A stretch of DNA of 64,000 bases. It comes from Arcobacter sp. (GTDB lineage: Bacteria > Campylobacterota > Campylobacteria > Campylobacterales > Sulfurimonadaceae). The position numbers and the translations under genes were made by a program. Location: NCBI GenBank assembly GCA_024637195.1, contig JAGXFN010000003.1:62001-126000 (forward strand). The letters are read 5' to 3'. How positions within the stretch are numbered: the first letter of the stretch is position 1; every line of letters starts with the position of its first letter. Below, piece after piece: positions 8,224 to 17,338 of this stretch. The notes under the pieces are model-generated. The model was not told the origin of the DNA. It worked only from the letters and a program-made list of their open reading frames with translations, and searched no databases.

Positions 8224-9654
8224 CTAAGAAGAGCAGCTTAGCTTCAGGTTTTGATAGCTGGAGGGTGTGCTTTTTGCATATCGTTCAAATTCAAGATGCT
8301 CATCGTAAGGATTCTGCGCCAGTTCTAGCAGGGAATTGACGAGCGTGTTGTCTCCATTTTCTGCTTTTTCAATCGCCTCTTGCAGGATATAATTCTTTAA
8401 AATATATTTTGGATTAGTGCGAAGCATGTTCGTATTTCTGTCTGTGTCGCTTTCTTCTTTCAGGCGCTTGTCATAATCGTCAAGCCATTCGTTCAGCGGC
8501 GTCTGCAATGAACACAGCTCCAACAAGGCTTCTGTGTTTCCGGTATAGTGGCTAAGCGTTCTAAAAAAAGCCGTATAGTCCAAATCTTGAGAGCCCAGGA
8601 CACCCAAAAGATGTTTTACAAGCGCTAGATCATTGCTGTGCTTTTTCTTTAAGCCTAGTTTGGCGCGCATCAGTTCCAAGTACTTCTGCGAAAAGAGCTC
8701 TCCGAAGCTCTCTAAGGATTTTTCTGTCCTCTCTATACTGATGATAGGGGAGAGGGCACGCGCGAGCATAGAGAGGTTCCAGTAGGCAACAGGGGGCTGG
8801 TTTCCAAATGAGTAGCGCCCTTCCTGGTCAGTATGGTTGCAGATATAGTTAAAATCATAAGCATCCAAGAAGGCGTAGGGGCCATAGTCGATCGTAACCG
8901 AAGCGATGGACATGTTGTCTGTGTTCATGACCCCGTGGTTGAATCCGACAGACTGCCAATGCGCCAGCAGCTCTGCGGTGCCTTTGACGACCTCTTCGTA
9001 CATCAAAAAATAAGCATCTTCTTTGTCTTTGAGATGAGTAAAGCTCTGTGCGATGACATAGTCGGCGAGTTCTTCAAGTTTATCATGCTGATCTGTATAG
9101 TAAAAGTACTCAAAAGTGCCAAAACGAACCCATGAAGGAGACATCCGCAGTACGATAGCCCCTTTTTCCCAGCGCTCCCGGGCAACACGTTCATCTGAGC
9201 CGATAAGCGCCAATGCCCGTGTTGTCGGAATTCCCAAAGCATGCATCGCTTCGCTCATCAGGTACTCCCGGATAGAAGAGCGCGTAACAGCGCGTCCGTC
9301 ACCCTGACGTGAATAGAGCGTCGGCCCGGCTCCTTTTAGCTGCAGGTTCCACCCCTGTGTCTCTCCGAGATTGATGGCCCGTCCGTCGCCCAGACGCGGC
9401 ACAAAATGGCCGAACTGATGCCCGGCATAGCACATTGAAAATGGCTGTGAGCCTTTCAAAAGCACCTTTCCGTTGACAAAGTCGATAAATTCCTCTGTCT
9501 GTGTCTCCCCGGCATCAAGACCGATAAGTTTTGCTGCCTCCAGGTTGCCGCTTATGAGATAAGGCTTTTGCAAAGGCAGAGGAGTTGTTTTGTTATAAAA
9601 TATTGGATCAAGCTCCAGATAGGAAGCGTTGAAAATCAGTTCATTTAGTTTCAT
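8224..9654 (-). CDS. selO: SelO/YdiU-family protein adenylyltransferase
   Basis: The 476-residue protein is full length for the bacterial SelO family. It has the glycine-rich and kinase-like motifs CYAGHQFGHFVPRLGDGRAI, LKGAGPTLYSRQGDGRAVTR and then SSIREYLMSEAM, and the active-site region FNHGVMNTDNMSI followed by IDYGPYAF. SelO is a pseudokinase that transfers AMP from ATP to Ser, Thr or Tyr of proteins and takes part in redox stress responses. The C-terminal end is SCSS, so the position that is selenocysteine in animals is Cys here, as in most bacteria. It stands alone between nrdB and typA. Confidence 0.95.
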   Translation of the reverse strand: MKLNELIFNASYLELDPIFYNKTTPLPLQKPYLISGNLEAAKLIGLDAGETQTEEFIDFVNGKVLLKGSQPFSMCYAGHQFGHFVPRLGDGRAINLGETQGWNLQLKGAGPTLYSRQGDGRAVTRSSIREYLMSEAMHALGIPTTRALALIGSDERVARERWEKGAIVLRMSPSWVRFGTFEYFYYTDQHDKLEELADYVIAQSFTHLKDKEDAYFLMYEEVVKGTAELLAHWQSVGFNHGVMNTDNMSIASVTIDYGPYAFLDAYDFNYICNHTDQEGRYSFGNQPPVAYWNLSMLARALSPIISIERTEKSLESFGELFSQKYLELMRAKLGLKKKHSNDLALVKHLLGVLGSQDLDYTAFFRTLSHYTGNTEALLELCSLQTPLNEWLDDYDKRLKEESDTDRNTNMLRTNPKYILKNYILQEAIEKAENGDNTLVNSLLELAQNPYDEHLEFERYAKSTPSSYQNLKLSCSS

Positions 9655-9983
9655 ACCTGAAGTTTTACTCTCTTTGACTTATAGCGATTTCTTTTTATTA
9701 TATTAAATATATTTTTAGAGAAAAGCTTTAGTTTGCAAAGAGCCTGCTTAGAGCTTAAGTTGTCATGCATTAATTTAAACATTCTAAAATTGTCTTTTTA
9801 TTTCTACGGCAGAAAGTTTGCAAGATGATGAGAGATATAGGATTTGTGTTAATGGTGGTCAGTGTCGCATTTTATGTGCACTACAATAGAAATATAATCA
9901 TCGCGTTTTTTTAGGGGGTGTAAGGAGGTTTTGCTGCTATAGCAGCGCCGCCTTCCATGTATCTGGATGGCGGACAAGTGTTT
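9655..9983. other. Intergenic region between typA and selO
   Basis: This AT-rich stretch of 329 bases contains promoter-like TATA runs for selO and a possible 29-residue membrane ORF at 9825-9914. It also contains an extended palindrome GCTGCTATAGCAGC at 9933-9946 that includes one copy of the iterated octamer GCTATAGC. No RNA gene was recognised. Confidence 0.6.
9825..9914 (+). CDS. Possible 29-residue membrane peptide
   Basis: A short frame starts with two ATG codons (MMRDIGFVLMVVSVAFYVHY, then nine residues ending IIIAFF) and would form one transmembrane helix. It lies in an otherwise gene-free gap. The ribosome site is weak (AGAAAG, ten bases off). The hydrophobic composition argues for a real small protein, but AT-rich DNA yields such frames by chance. 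Confidence 0.3.
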   Translation: MMRDIGFVLMVVSVAFYVHYNRNIIIAFF

Positions 9984-11783
9984 TTAGCGGCTGAAACGCT
10001 TACGTTCAGCTTCTGTCAGTAGACGTTTACGAATACGTACACTGATCGGAGTGACTTCGAGAAGTTCATCGTCTTCGATCCACTCGAGTGCTTTTTCTAG
10101 GTTCATATCGCGTGGTGGAACCAGTTTGATCGCCTCATCCGCGCCTGAAGAACGGACGTTTGACTGTGCCTTGCCCTTGATCGGGTTGACGGCTAGGTCA
10201 TTTGAGCGAGAGTGCTCGCCGATGATCATTCCCTCATATACCTTGTCTTGAGGCTTGATGAAGATACCGCCGCGGTCTTGAAGGTTGAAGAGTGAATAGG
10301 CCAAGGCTGTTCCATTCTCCATAGAGATGAGTGCTCCATACTGGCGTGACTCAACCTTGCCGGAATATGGACGGAATTCCAAGAAAGAGTGGTTCATAAC
10401 ACCCTCGCCCTTAGTGTCTGTCAAGAACATACCGCGGAAACCGATAAGACCACGTGCCGGGATCTCAAATTCAATACGCTGGAAGCCCTGGCCCATTGGA
10501 ACCATAGACTTCATCTCAGCCTTACGCTTTCCAAGACGCTCGATAACCGTACCGCCTAAAGTTTCCGGAACATCGATAACAAGGTGCTCAAACGGCTCGC
10601 ATTTGACCCCTTCTACTTCTTTTACGATAACTTCCGGACGGCTTATGCCGAACTCGAAGCCTTCACGACGCATGTTTTCAGCCAAGACGGTGATCTGAAG
10701 TTCACCCCGTCCTGAAACTTTAAATTTGCCTTCGCCTACAGTTTCACATTTCATCGCAACATTCGTCTGCATCTCAGCGTCAAGACGTTCACGGATCTTG
10801 TTCGACGTAATGTGTTTTCCTTCCTGGCCAGCAAGAGGAGAGTCGTTTACCGAGAAGACAACAGTAAGGGTCGGCTCTTCAACGTGCATCGGGTCAAGTG
10901 CAACCGGCTTGATAGGGTCACAGACCGTGTCGCCAACGTTGACTGTCTCCATCCCTGCGATAGCAACGATATCGCCCGCTTCCGCCTCTGTGATCTCCAT
11001 ACGGTTAAGTCCGTGGAAACCGATCAGTTTGGTGATCTTTCCGTTGATCATCTCACCGTCAGCTTTGGCAAGTTTGACGTTGTCGCCTTTTTTGACACGG
11101 CCGTTAAAGATACGAGAGATACCGATCTTACCTACATAGTTGTCATAGTCAAGGGTGAAAACCTGGGCCTGAAGCGGGTTATCAGCAGAACCTTCCGGCT
11201 CAGGGATCATGTTGAGGATAGTTTCAAAGATACACTCAAATCCGCCGTCAGGATCGCTCATATCCATCTTTGCAATTCCGTCACGTGCTGCTGCATAGAT
11301 GATAGGGAAATCTAGCTGGTCATCTGTTGCGTCCATTGCAGCAAAAAGGTCAAACATCTCATCAACAACGCGCTCTGGATCAGCAGAAGGCTTGTCGATC
11401 TTGTTGATAACAACAATAGGCTTTTTGCCAAGTGCAAGCATCTTCTTAACAACAAACTTAGTTTGAGGCATAACGCCCTCATACGCATCCACAAGAACCA
11501 AAACGCCGTCTACCATTTTCAGTACACGTTCAACTTCTCCACCGAAGTCGGCGTGGCCCGGAGTATCGATGATATTGATCTTGTAGTCTTTGTAGCGGAC
11601 AGCCGTGTTCTTAGAAAGGATCGTGATACCACGTTCTTTCTCCAAAGCATTTGAATCCATTGCGCGTTCGTCATGTTGTTCATGAGATCCGTACGTTCCT
11701 GATTGCTCCAATAGACCATCTACGAGGGTTGTTTTACCGTGGTCAACGTGCGCGATAACGGCGATATTTCTGATTTTTTGCAT
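9984..11783 (-). CDS. typA: Ribosome-associated translational GTPase TypA/BipA
   Basis: The 599-residue protein begins with the G1 motif [20 protein letters not shown], has G2/G3 in [12 protein letters not shown] and [15 protein letters not shown], and G4 NKID. Translation-factor domain 2, EF-G-like domain III/V and the BipA-specific C-terminal domain follow, ending in [16 protein letters not shown]-like sequence. BipA binds the ribosome and aids 50S assembly and stress or cold adaptation. It is full length and monocistronic as far as can be seen. Confidence 0.97.
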   Translation of the reverse strand: MQKIRNIAVIAHVDHGKTTLVDGLLEQSGTYGSHEQHDERAMDSNALEKERGITILSKNTAVRYKDYKINIIDTPGHADFGGEVERVLKMVDGVLVLVDAYEGVMPQTKFVVKKMLALGKKPIVVINKIDKPSADPERVVDEMFDLFAAMDATDDQLDFPIIYAAARDGIAKMDMSDPDGGFECIFETILNMIPEPEGSADNPLQAQVFTLDYDNYVGKIGISRIFNGRVKKGDNVKLAKADGEMINGKITKLIGFHGLNRMEITEAEAGDIVAIAGMETVNVGDTVCDPIKPVALDPMHVEEPTLTVVFSVNDSPLAGQEGKHITSNKIRERLDAEMQTNVAMKCETVGEGKFKVSGRGELQITVLAENMRREGFEFGISRPEVIVKEVEGVKCEPFEHLVIDVPETLGGTVIERLGKRKAEMKSMVPMGQGFQRIEFEIPARGLIGFRGMFLTDTKGEGVMNHSFLEFRPYSGKVESRQYGALISMENGTALAYSLFNLQDRGGIFIKPQDKVYEGMIIGEHSRSNDLAVNPIKGKAQSNVRSSGADEAIKLVPPRDMNLEKALEWIEDDELLEVTPISVRIRKRLLTEAERKRFSR

Positions 11784-11994
11784 ATAAGCTCCAGCATTTG
11801 CTTTCTCAATCTATGAGCAACTTTTGGGTATAGCTCATTTCATAAGTGACTATTTTTTTGAAATTTTACCCAAATAATGCTTTAAATTATCAAAAACATT
11901 TTTATTATGTGTATTATAGGAACAATTTTGTTGATCTGAAGGGGATATCTTCTGTTTTTAAGTGAGAATGTAAGAGAGGAAGAGGACTCGGCGC

Positions 11995-12354
11995 TTAGAG
12001 CTGAAAGTCGCGCTCTTCATATTTGAGTGTTGCCGCCGTGAGATGTAGAGGCGAAGAGAGATACTCATCAGAGCCGAAGCCGACCAGTACGCCCTCGTCA
12101 GTAAAGGCAATGTTCATTCCCTCTTCCATATCGACGGCTTTGAGCGCTTTGTCGTCGAGAAGTTTGGCCTCGGTGACTCCGCTAAACTCGATGACAAGAT
12201 TGACCCAGTCAAAGGCGCGGTTTGTGTCCTGTACGGTGAGCGCTATAGCAAAGCAGGCGGGATTGAGTATTTCAAGAGAGACCAGTTCTCCCCCTTTGGC
12301 ACTGTCAAAACGGTGCATAAAGTCTTTGAGATCATTTTTGCAGAGGGGCTTCAT
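11995..12354 (-). CDS. Conserved hypothetical protein, 119 residues
   Basis: I do not recognise the family. The protein has no signal peptide or membrane segment and is acidic, with a mixed alpha/beta-looking pattern (for example FAIALTVQDTNRAFDWVNLV and MNIAFTDEGVLVGFGSDEYL). It starts MKPLCKNDLKDFMHRFD. It lies 46 bases downstream of nrdA on the same strand and may be co-transcribed with it. The codon use looks like that of its neighbours, so it is probably a real gene. Confidence 0.75.
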   Translation of the reverse strand: MKPLCKNDLKDFMHRFDSAKGGELVSLEILNPACFAIALTVQDTNRAFDWVNLVIEFSGVTEAKLLDDKALKAVDMEEGMNIAFTDEGVLVGFGSDEYLSSPLHLTAATLKYEERDFQL

Positions 12355-12400
12355 GGGAATTTCCTTAAGAGTATAGACGCGAATCCGAAAAGACCGGATC

Positions 12401-14767
12401 CTATTGGCAGCCTACGCACTCCATAGAGCGGTCTTCCACATCATTTTTAGCTTCTGGTGACTGGCTTCTTAGGTAGTAGGTCGACTTGAGGCCCAGTTTC
12501 CACGCGAGCATATAGATCTCGTTCAGATACTTTCCGCTTGCCTTGTCCAAAGAGATAAAGATGTTGAGGCTCTGTCCCTGGTCGATCCACTTCTGGCGGA
12601 CGGCGGCGGCTTTGACCAGGAGCTTCTGGTCGAGGTCGTAGGCCGGCGTATAGTAGGACCAGGTCTCAGGAGAGAGCTTGGGTACAACGACCGGGATGAG
12701 TCCCGAGAGGTTTTCTTCAAACCATTTGCGTTTGTAGACCGGCTCGATCGTCTGTGTTGTGCCTGTCAGGATAGAGATCGAAGAGGTTGGTGCTACAGCC
12801 ATCAGATAGCCGTTGCGCATCCCCTGCGTCTTTACTTTCGTTCGCAACTCATCCCAGTCATAGGTTGAAGCAAAAAGACCGCCTCTGTCGACAAGGTTTC
12901 TCACCTCTGCAGTGGCATGGTCCATCGGCATGATGCCGCGGCTCCACTTTGATCCTTCGAACTCCGGGTAAGAACCCTTTTCCTTGGCGTTGTCGCTTGA
13001 AGCGGAGATGGCGTTATAAGAGATCGCTTCCAATACTTCGTCGATCTTGTCGAAGTGGTCCTGCGATCCCCAGGCGATCGCCTGCTCCGCTAACATCTGT
13101 GCCTCGCCCATAACACCCAGACCGACAGCGCGGCTTCTGAGGTTAGTGCGTTTGACCTTCTCGACCGGATAGAAGTTAAGATCAATAACATTGTCCAAAG
13201 CACGCATAGCGATCGGAACAATGCGTTCGATATCCTCTTTTGTGTTGATGCGGGAGAGATTGACTGAGGCCAGGTTACATACGGCCGTGTCTCCGTTTAC
13301 TCTCTCTTTTTCAACGATAAAGATCTCTCTGCCGTCGATAGAGTCGAGAGCGGTCACCTTGGAGGCCGGTTTTTCCACACCGCTGTCCACGCGCACCATC
13401 TCGTCTTCTTCGTAGCTTACGTGTGTGCCGTCTTCAAACTTGAGTTTGATCTTGTAGCTGTTCGGGCTGGTGTTTTGGAAGATCTCCGTACAGAGGTTAG
13501 AGCTTCGGATAACACCATAATGGTCATTCGGGTTAGCGCGGTTAGCGTTGTCTTTGAAACACAAGAAAGGCGATCCCGACTCAAAGTAGGAGGTAAGGAT
13601 CTTTTTCCAGAGGTCTTTTGCCTTGATGCGCTCTTTGATGATATCGTCGTCGTTCTCTAACTCAACATAACGCTTTTCAAACTCTTCGCCGTGCAAAATG
13701 GTAAGCTCTTTTGTCTGGTAGGGATCGAAAAGGGTCCAGATCGCATCTTGTTGAACGCGTTTCATAAAGAGGTCGTTGATCCACAGGGCAGGGAAAAGAT
13801 CATGCGCACGGCGACGCTCTTCGCCCGAGTTCTTTTTCAGATCAAGGAAGTCATTGACGTCAAGATGCCATGGCTCGAGATAGACGGCGATGGCGCCCTT
13901 GCGTGTTCCCAGCTGATCGACAGCGATAGCGATATCGTTGGTGATCTTTAGAAAAGGAACCGTTCCGCCGGCTGCATTTTTGTGCCCGTCGATATAGGAG
14001 CCGATAGAGCGGACCTGCGTCCAGTCCCAGCCGATACCCCCGCCGAACTTGGAGAGCATTGCCATCTCCTGGTAGGAGTCAAAGATCCCTTCGATATTGT
14101 CCGGTGTCGATCCGATGTAGCAGGAGCTGAGCTGGTGTCGCGGGGTACGCGCGTTAGAAAGAGTCGGCGTCGCCAGCATTACTTCGAAGGTAGAGATCAT
14201 ATCGTAGAACTTTTTTGCCCACTCTTGGCGGTTCTCTTCGCGCTGTGCCAAGAACATCGCAATGCCCATAAACATATGTTGAGGGAGCTCTATAGGCACG
14301 TTGTTTCTGTCTTTTATCAGGTAGCGGTCGTAGAGTGTTTTGATGCCGAGGTAGTTGAACTGAAGATCGCGTTCGGGTTTGATGTAGGTGTCAAGCTCAT
14401 CAAGATCATACATCTCGCGCAGGCCGCGAAGGATGCGTCCCTCTTTCTCTCCGCGCTCAAAATATTTGTCAAGCTTGCAGTAGCCTGTGAAATGGTTTAC
14501 GGTGTGATAAAGATTGTAAAGAAACAGACGTGAAGCGACAAAGGTCCAATTTGGAGCATCAATATCGATCTTGTCCACAGCGGTTTTAATCAGCGTCTCC
14601 TGAATATCTTTAGACGCGATACCGTCGCGAAACATGATCTGTGCATCCACTTCAAGTTCGCTTTGGCTGACGCCTTCCAAGCCTTGAACGGACGCGGATG
14701 TATATTTTTGGATCTTTGTGATGTCTAGCGGTTCGCTTCGACCATTTCTTTTAATAACTGTAATCAT
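12401..14767 (-). CDS. nrdA: Ribonucleoside-diphosphate reductase class Ia, alpha subunit NrdA
   Basis: The 788-residue protein starts MITVIKRNGRSEPLDITKIQ, an N-terminal ATP-cone (about residues 1-90) that senses dATP/ATP. The catalytic barrel has the first active-site Cys in LSSCYIGS, the central Cys with its Glu in SSNLCTEI, and the partner Cys in AVCNLASVNLS. The C-terminal redox pair is ECVGCQ at the very end. It reduces ribonucleoside diphosphates using the radical made by NrdB. NrdB is encoded about 4.3 kb away rather than next door. Confidence 0.97.
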   Translation of the reverse strand: MITVIKRNGRSEPLDITKIQKYTSASVQGLEGVSQSELEVDAQIMFRDGIASKDIQETLIKTAVDKIDIDAPNWTFVASRLFLYNLYHTVNHFTGYCKLDKYFERGEKEGRILRGLREMYDLDELDTYIKPERDLQFNYLGIKTLYDRYLIKDRNNVPIELPQHMFMGIAMFLAQREENRQEWAKKFYDMISTFEVMLATPTLSNARTPRHQLSSCYIGSTPDNIEGIFDSYQEMAMLSKFGGGIGWDWTQVRSIGSYIDGHKNAAGGTVPFLKITNDIAIAVDQLGTRKGAIAVYLEPWHLDVNDFLDLKKNSGEERRRAHDLFPALWINDLFMKRVQQDAIWTLFDPYQTKELTILHGEEFEKRYVELENDDDIIKERIKAKDLWKKILTSYFESGSPFLCFKDNANRANPNDHYGVIRSSNLCTEIFQNTSPNSYKIKLKFEDGTHVSYEEDEMVRVDSGVEKPASKVTALDSIDGREIFIVEKERVNGDTAVCNLASVNLSRINTKEDIERIVPIAMRALDNVIDLNFYPVEKVKRTNLRSRAVGLGVMGEAQMLAEQAIAWGSQDHFDKIDEVLEAISYNAISASSDNAKEKGSYPEFEGSKWSRGIMPMDHATAEVRNLVDRGGLFASTYDWDELRTKVKTQGMRNGYLMAVAPTSSISILTGTTQTIEPVYKRKWFEENLSGLIPVVVPKLSPETWSYYTPAYDLDQKLLVKAAAVRQKWIDQGQSLNIFISLDKASGKYLNEIYMLAWKLGLKSTYYLRSQSPEAKNDVEDRSMECVGCQ

Positions 14768-14841
14768 TTATCATGCCTTATAAAAGTTTCAAGATGTACT
14801 ATAAGCAATAAATTGCCACCATCTTGTATTAGTTTTGCTTA

Positions 14842-16173
14842 TTATTTACCGAATACTCTTTCAAATATTCTATCCACATTTTTTGTATAGTAGTCATAAT
14901 TAAAGCACTCTCGTATCTCTTCTTCGCTGAGGCTGTTACGTAACTCCTCATCCGCCAAAAGGTTCTCGAGGTAAAGACTTTCGCCCGCTTCGTTTGTCGT
15001 TTTTTTGCCCTGTTGTATCTCTTCCCAGACCTTCATCGCATTGCGCTGGACGATGCGGTAGGCATCTTCGCGGCTGACGCCTTTGAGCGGGAGTTCAAGC
15101 AGCACGCGCTGAGAGAAGACCAGGCCGCCTGTGAGGTTCAGGTTTCGGATCATGTTCTGCGGATAGACGGTCAGGTTGGCGATAACATTGTTCATGCGGT
15201 GGAGCATAAAGTCAGAGGTGATAAAAGAGTCAGGCAGCCAGAAGCGCTCAGTTGAACTGTGTGAGATATCGCGTTCGTGCCAAAGTGCTACATTTTCCAT
15301 TGCAGGCACCGCGTAGGAGCGGATCATGCGTGCCAGACCTGTTATGTTCTCTGTTAGAATCGGGTTGCGTTTGTGTGGCATTGCCGATGAGCCCTTCTGC
15401 CCTTTTGCGAAGTACTCTTCGCACTCGTAGACTTCGGTGCGCTGCCAGTGACGTACCTGAACGGCAAACTTCTCAATGCTCGATGCCATCAAAGCCAAGG
15501 CTGTTGCCAGACGTGCGTAACGATCACGCTGAATGACCTGGTTGGATGCGGGTGCAGGTTTCAGTCCCAGCTCTTCGCAGGTGATCTCTTCAAGTTCCAA
15601 GGGTGCATGGGCGAAGTTGCCCATGGCTCCGGAGACTTGACCGACAGCGATAACGTCCATAGTCTGCTCAAGGTTTTCAAGGTGGCGTTTCATCTCATCA
15701 TACCAAACGGCCAAGACAAGTCCGAAGGTTATCGGTTCTCCGTGGATGCCGTGCGAGCGACCGACCATTAAGGTCATCTTGTGCTCAAGTGCGCGTTTTT
15801 TGATCGACTCCATAATCATCTTTACATCTTCAATGATGATGTTCAAAGAGTCTTTCATCTGAAGGGCAACGGCAGTATCGACCGTATCAGAAGAGGTCAT
15901 GCCGTAATGGAACCAGCGGCTCTCATCGCCGAGTGTTTCAGAAACAGAGGTCGTAAAGGCGATAAGGTCATGGCGTGTAACGGCTTCGATCTCATCGATT
16001 CTCTTTATGTCAAATCCTGCATTTTTCACAATCTTGTCGGCGTCGTCTTGAGGTATCTTTCCAAGTTTTGCCCATGCTTTGACAACGGCTTTTTCGACAT
16101 CAAGCCAAGCCTGATACTTAGCCTGCATCGTCCATTTGTCAGACATCTCTTTTCTGGAGTAGCGTTCAACCAT
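14842..16173 (-). CDS. purB: Adenylosuccinate lyase
   Basis: The 443-residue protein has the fumarase/aspartase-superfamily signature KGSSAMPHKRNPILTENI (about residues 264-281), plus the conserved GMTSSDTVDTA and VGRSHGIHGEPITFG motifs that carry catalytic His residues. It removes fumarate from SAICAR and adenylosuccinate in purine synthesis. The length and start (MVERYSRKEMSDKW) are standard. The upstream region also holds a parS site. Confidence 0.97.
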   Translation of the reverse strand: MVERYSRKEMSDKWTMQAKYQAWLDVEKAVVKAWAKLGKIPQDDADKIVKNAGFDIKRIDEIEAVTRHDLIAFTTSVSETLGDESRWFHYGMTSSDTVDTAVALQMKDSLNIIIEDVKMIMESIKKRALEHKMTLMVGRSHGIHGEPITFGLVLAVWYDEMKRHLENLEQTMDVIAVGQVSGAMGNFAHAPLELEEITCEELGLKPAPASNQVIQRDRYARLATALALMASSIEKFAVQVRHWQRTEVYECEEYFAKGQKGSSAMPHKRNPILTENITGLARMIRSYAVPAMENVALWHERDISHSSTERFWLPDSFITSDFMLHRMNNVIANLTVYPQNMIRNLNLTGGLVFSQRVLLELPLKGVSREDAYRIVQRNAMKVWEEIQQGKKTTNEAGESLYLENLLADEELRNSLSEEEIRECFNYDYYTKNVDRIFERVFGK

Positions 16174-16332
16174 TTTATAACCTTCGGTGGGAGTAATTAA
16201 TGAAAAGAATAATATCGAAGTGTGACTAATATATGGATTAAATTTAAGTGAATTTTTCTATATTTATTGAGATGCCGCGTGCAGAAAATATGAGCCGTCA
16301 CAGCTTGGCAGCGGATAAAGCAGATTGTTCAA

Positions 16333-16364
16333 CTTGGGGATGTTTCACGTGAAACATCCCCAAG
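16333..16364. other. parS: parS centromere site inside a perfect 32-bp palindrome
   Basis: Bases 16341-16356 are TGTTTCACGTGAAACA, the exact 16-bp bacterial parS consensus bound by ParB. Eight further bases on each side (CTTGGGGA and its complement) extend the palindrome to a perfect 32 bp, which is more than ParB needs. It lies in the divergent gap between purB and the RluA-family gene. As RNA it could also fold as a terminator-like hairpin. Confidence 0.93.
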
Positions 16365-16426
16365 CCCATACATCTTATTCAGTTCAGCTTTGATACAATT
16401 CCCCAACTATATTTCAAAGGAAGAGA

Positions 16427-17338
16427 ATGCCTTTTGTCCAAAAAGAGTATGTGCTAAAGGAAAGAACAAAAGCATTTTTATTTTTGATAAACGAACTGGG
16501 ATATACCCAAAAAGAGGCGCAGCGCCTTATCGCAAAAGGACGTCTTAGCGTCAATGGCGAGGTGATGAGCCACACTTCGGGTTACGCTGAAGGAAGACTC
16601 TCTTTTATCTGTTTTGAGCCTGAGAGCAGAGGTCTTGAACCCATCTTTCACACCAAAGACTTTGCCATTTATGATAAACCGACCGGAGTTTTGGTCCACC
16701 CTCAAAATAGGCATACCCCCTATTCTGTTATAGACGAGGCAAAGCATGCTTTCGGTAAAGATGCCAATATCACCCACCGCATCGACCAAGAGACAAGCGG
16801 ACTGCTGCTGATCTCTAAGAACAAAATATCCGAGCGGCGTTTGAAGATGATGTTTGAAAACAGAGAGATAAAGAAGAGTTATCTTGCGTTAGTGCATGGA
16901 AGATTTCCGGATGAACTGCGTGTAGAAGCGCCTCTACTACGGCGTGAGGATGAGAGTACGATTGTTAGAATGGTAGTGAGGGTCCATGAGGAGGGGAAGG
17001 CATCCCTAACAGACTTCACACGCATCTGTTATTACCCCGATCTGGACATGAGCCTGGTCGAAGCCTCTCCGCATACAGGAAGACAGCATCAGATCCGTGT
17101 CCATTTGTTTCACGTGAAACATCCTATCGTGGGTGATCCGATCTACGGACAGACAGAAGAGGATGTGGTGAGATTTTTAGATAGAGAGATAAGTCAAAAA
17201 GAAAGAATAGAAAAAAGCGGTGCCGGCCGGCTGATGCTTCATGCCAACAGACTCTCGTTCAGTTACGGTCCACAATTTTGTATAAGTTCAAAAGATATCT
17301 TTGCAACTGACCCGCTCTCGCAGTTAGGCTTGATTTAA
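16427..17338 (+). CDS. RluA-family 23S rRNA/tRNA pseudouridine synthase
   Basis: The 303-residue protein has an N-terminal S4-like RNA-binding region (YTQKEAQRLIAKGRLSVNGE, about residues 26-45) and the RluA catalytic motif HRIDQETSGLLLISKN, whose Asp is catalytic. The C-terminal motif PHTGRQHQIRVHLFHVKHPI followed by VGDPIYG completes the fold. In most relatives the segment after RVHL is not FHVKH. Here it is spelled by a perfect parS site in the DNA (17106-17121). The target uridine is not predictable. The gene converges on the acyltransferase gene with a 15-base overlap. Confidence 0.92.
   Translation: MPFVQKEYVLKERTKAFLFLINELGYTQKEAQRLIAKGRLSVNGEVMSHTSGYAEGRLSFICFEPESRGLEPIFHTKDFAIYDKPTGVLVHPQNRHTPYSVIDEAKHAFGKDANITHRIDQETSGLLLISKNKISERRLKMMFENREIKKSYLALVHGRFPDELRVEAPLLRREDESTIVRMVVRVHEEGKASLTDFTRICYYPDLDMSLVEASPHTGRQHQIRVHLFHVKHPIVGDPIYGQTEEDVVRFLDREISQKERIEKSGAGRLMLHANRLSFSYGPQFCISSKDIFATDPLSQLGLI
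17106..17121. other. parS: Second parS site, inside the RluA-family coding sequence
   Basis: The sequence TGTTTCACGTGAAACA is a perfect match to the ParB-binding consensus, 765 bases from the first site. It is translated in frame as Leu-Phe-His-Val-Lys-His. Two perfect 16-bp matches so close together are essentially impossible by chance. Confidence 0.93.

Noticed and set aside
13074-13081. GCGATCGC (cyanobacterial HIP1 octamer) in nrdA
   Set aside because: Only one copy was noticed, as expected by chance. The enriched palindrome here is GCTATAGC.
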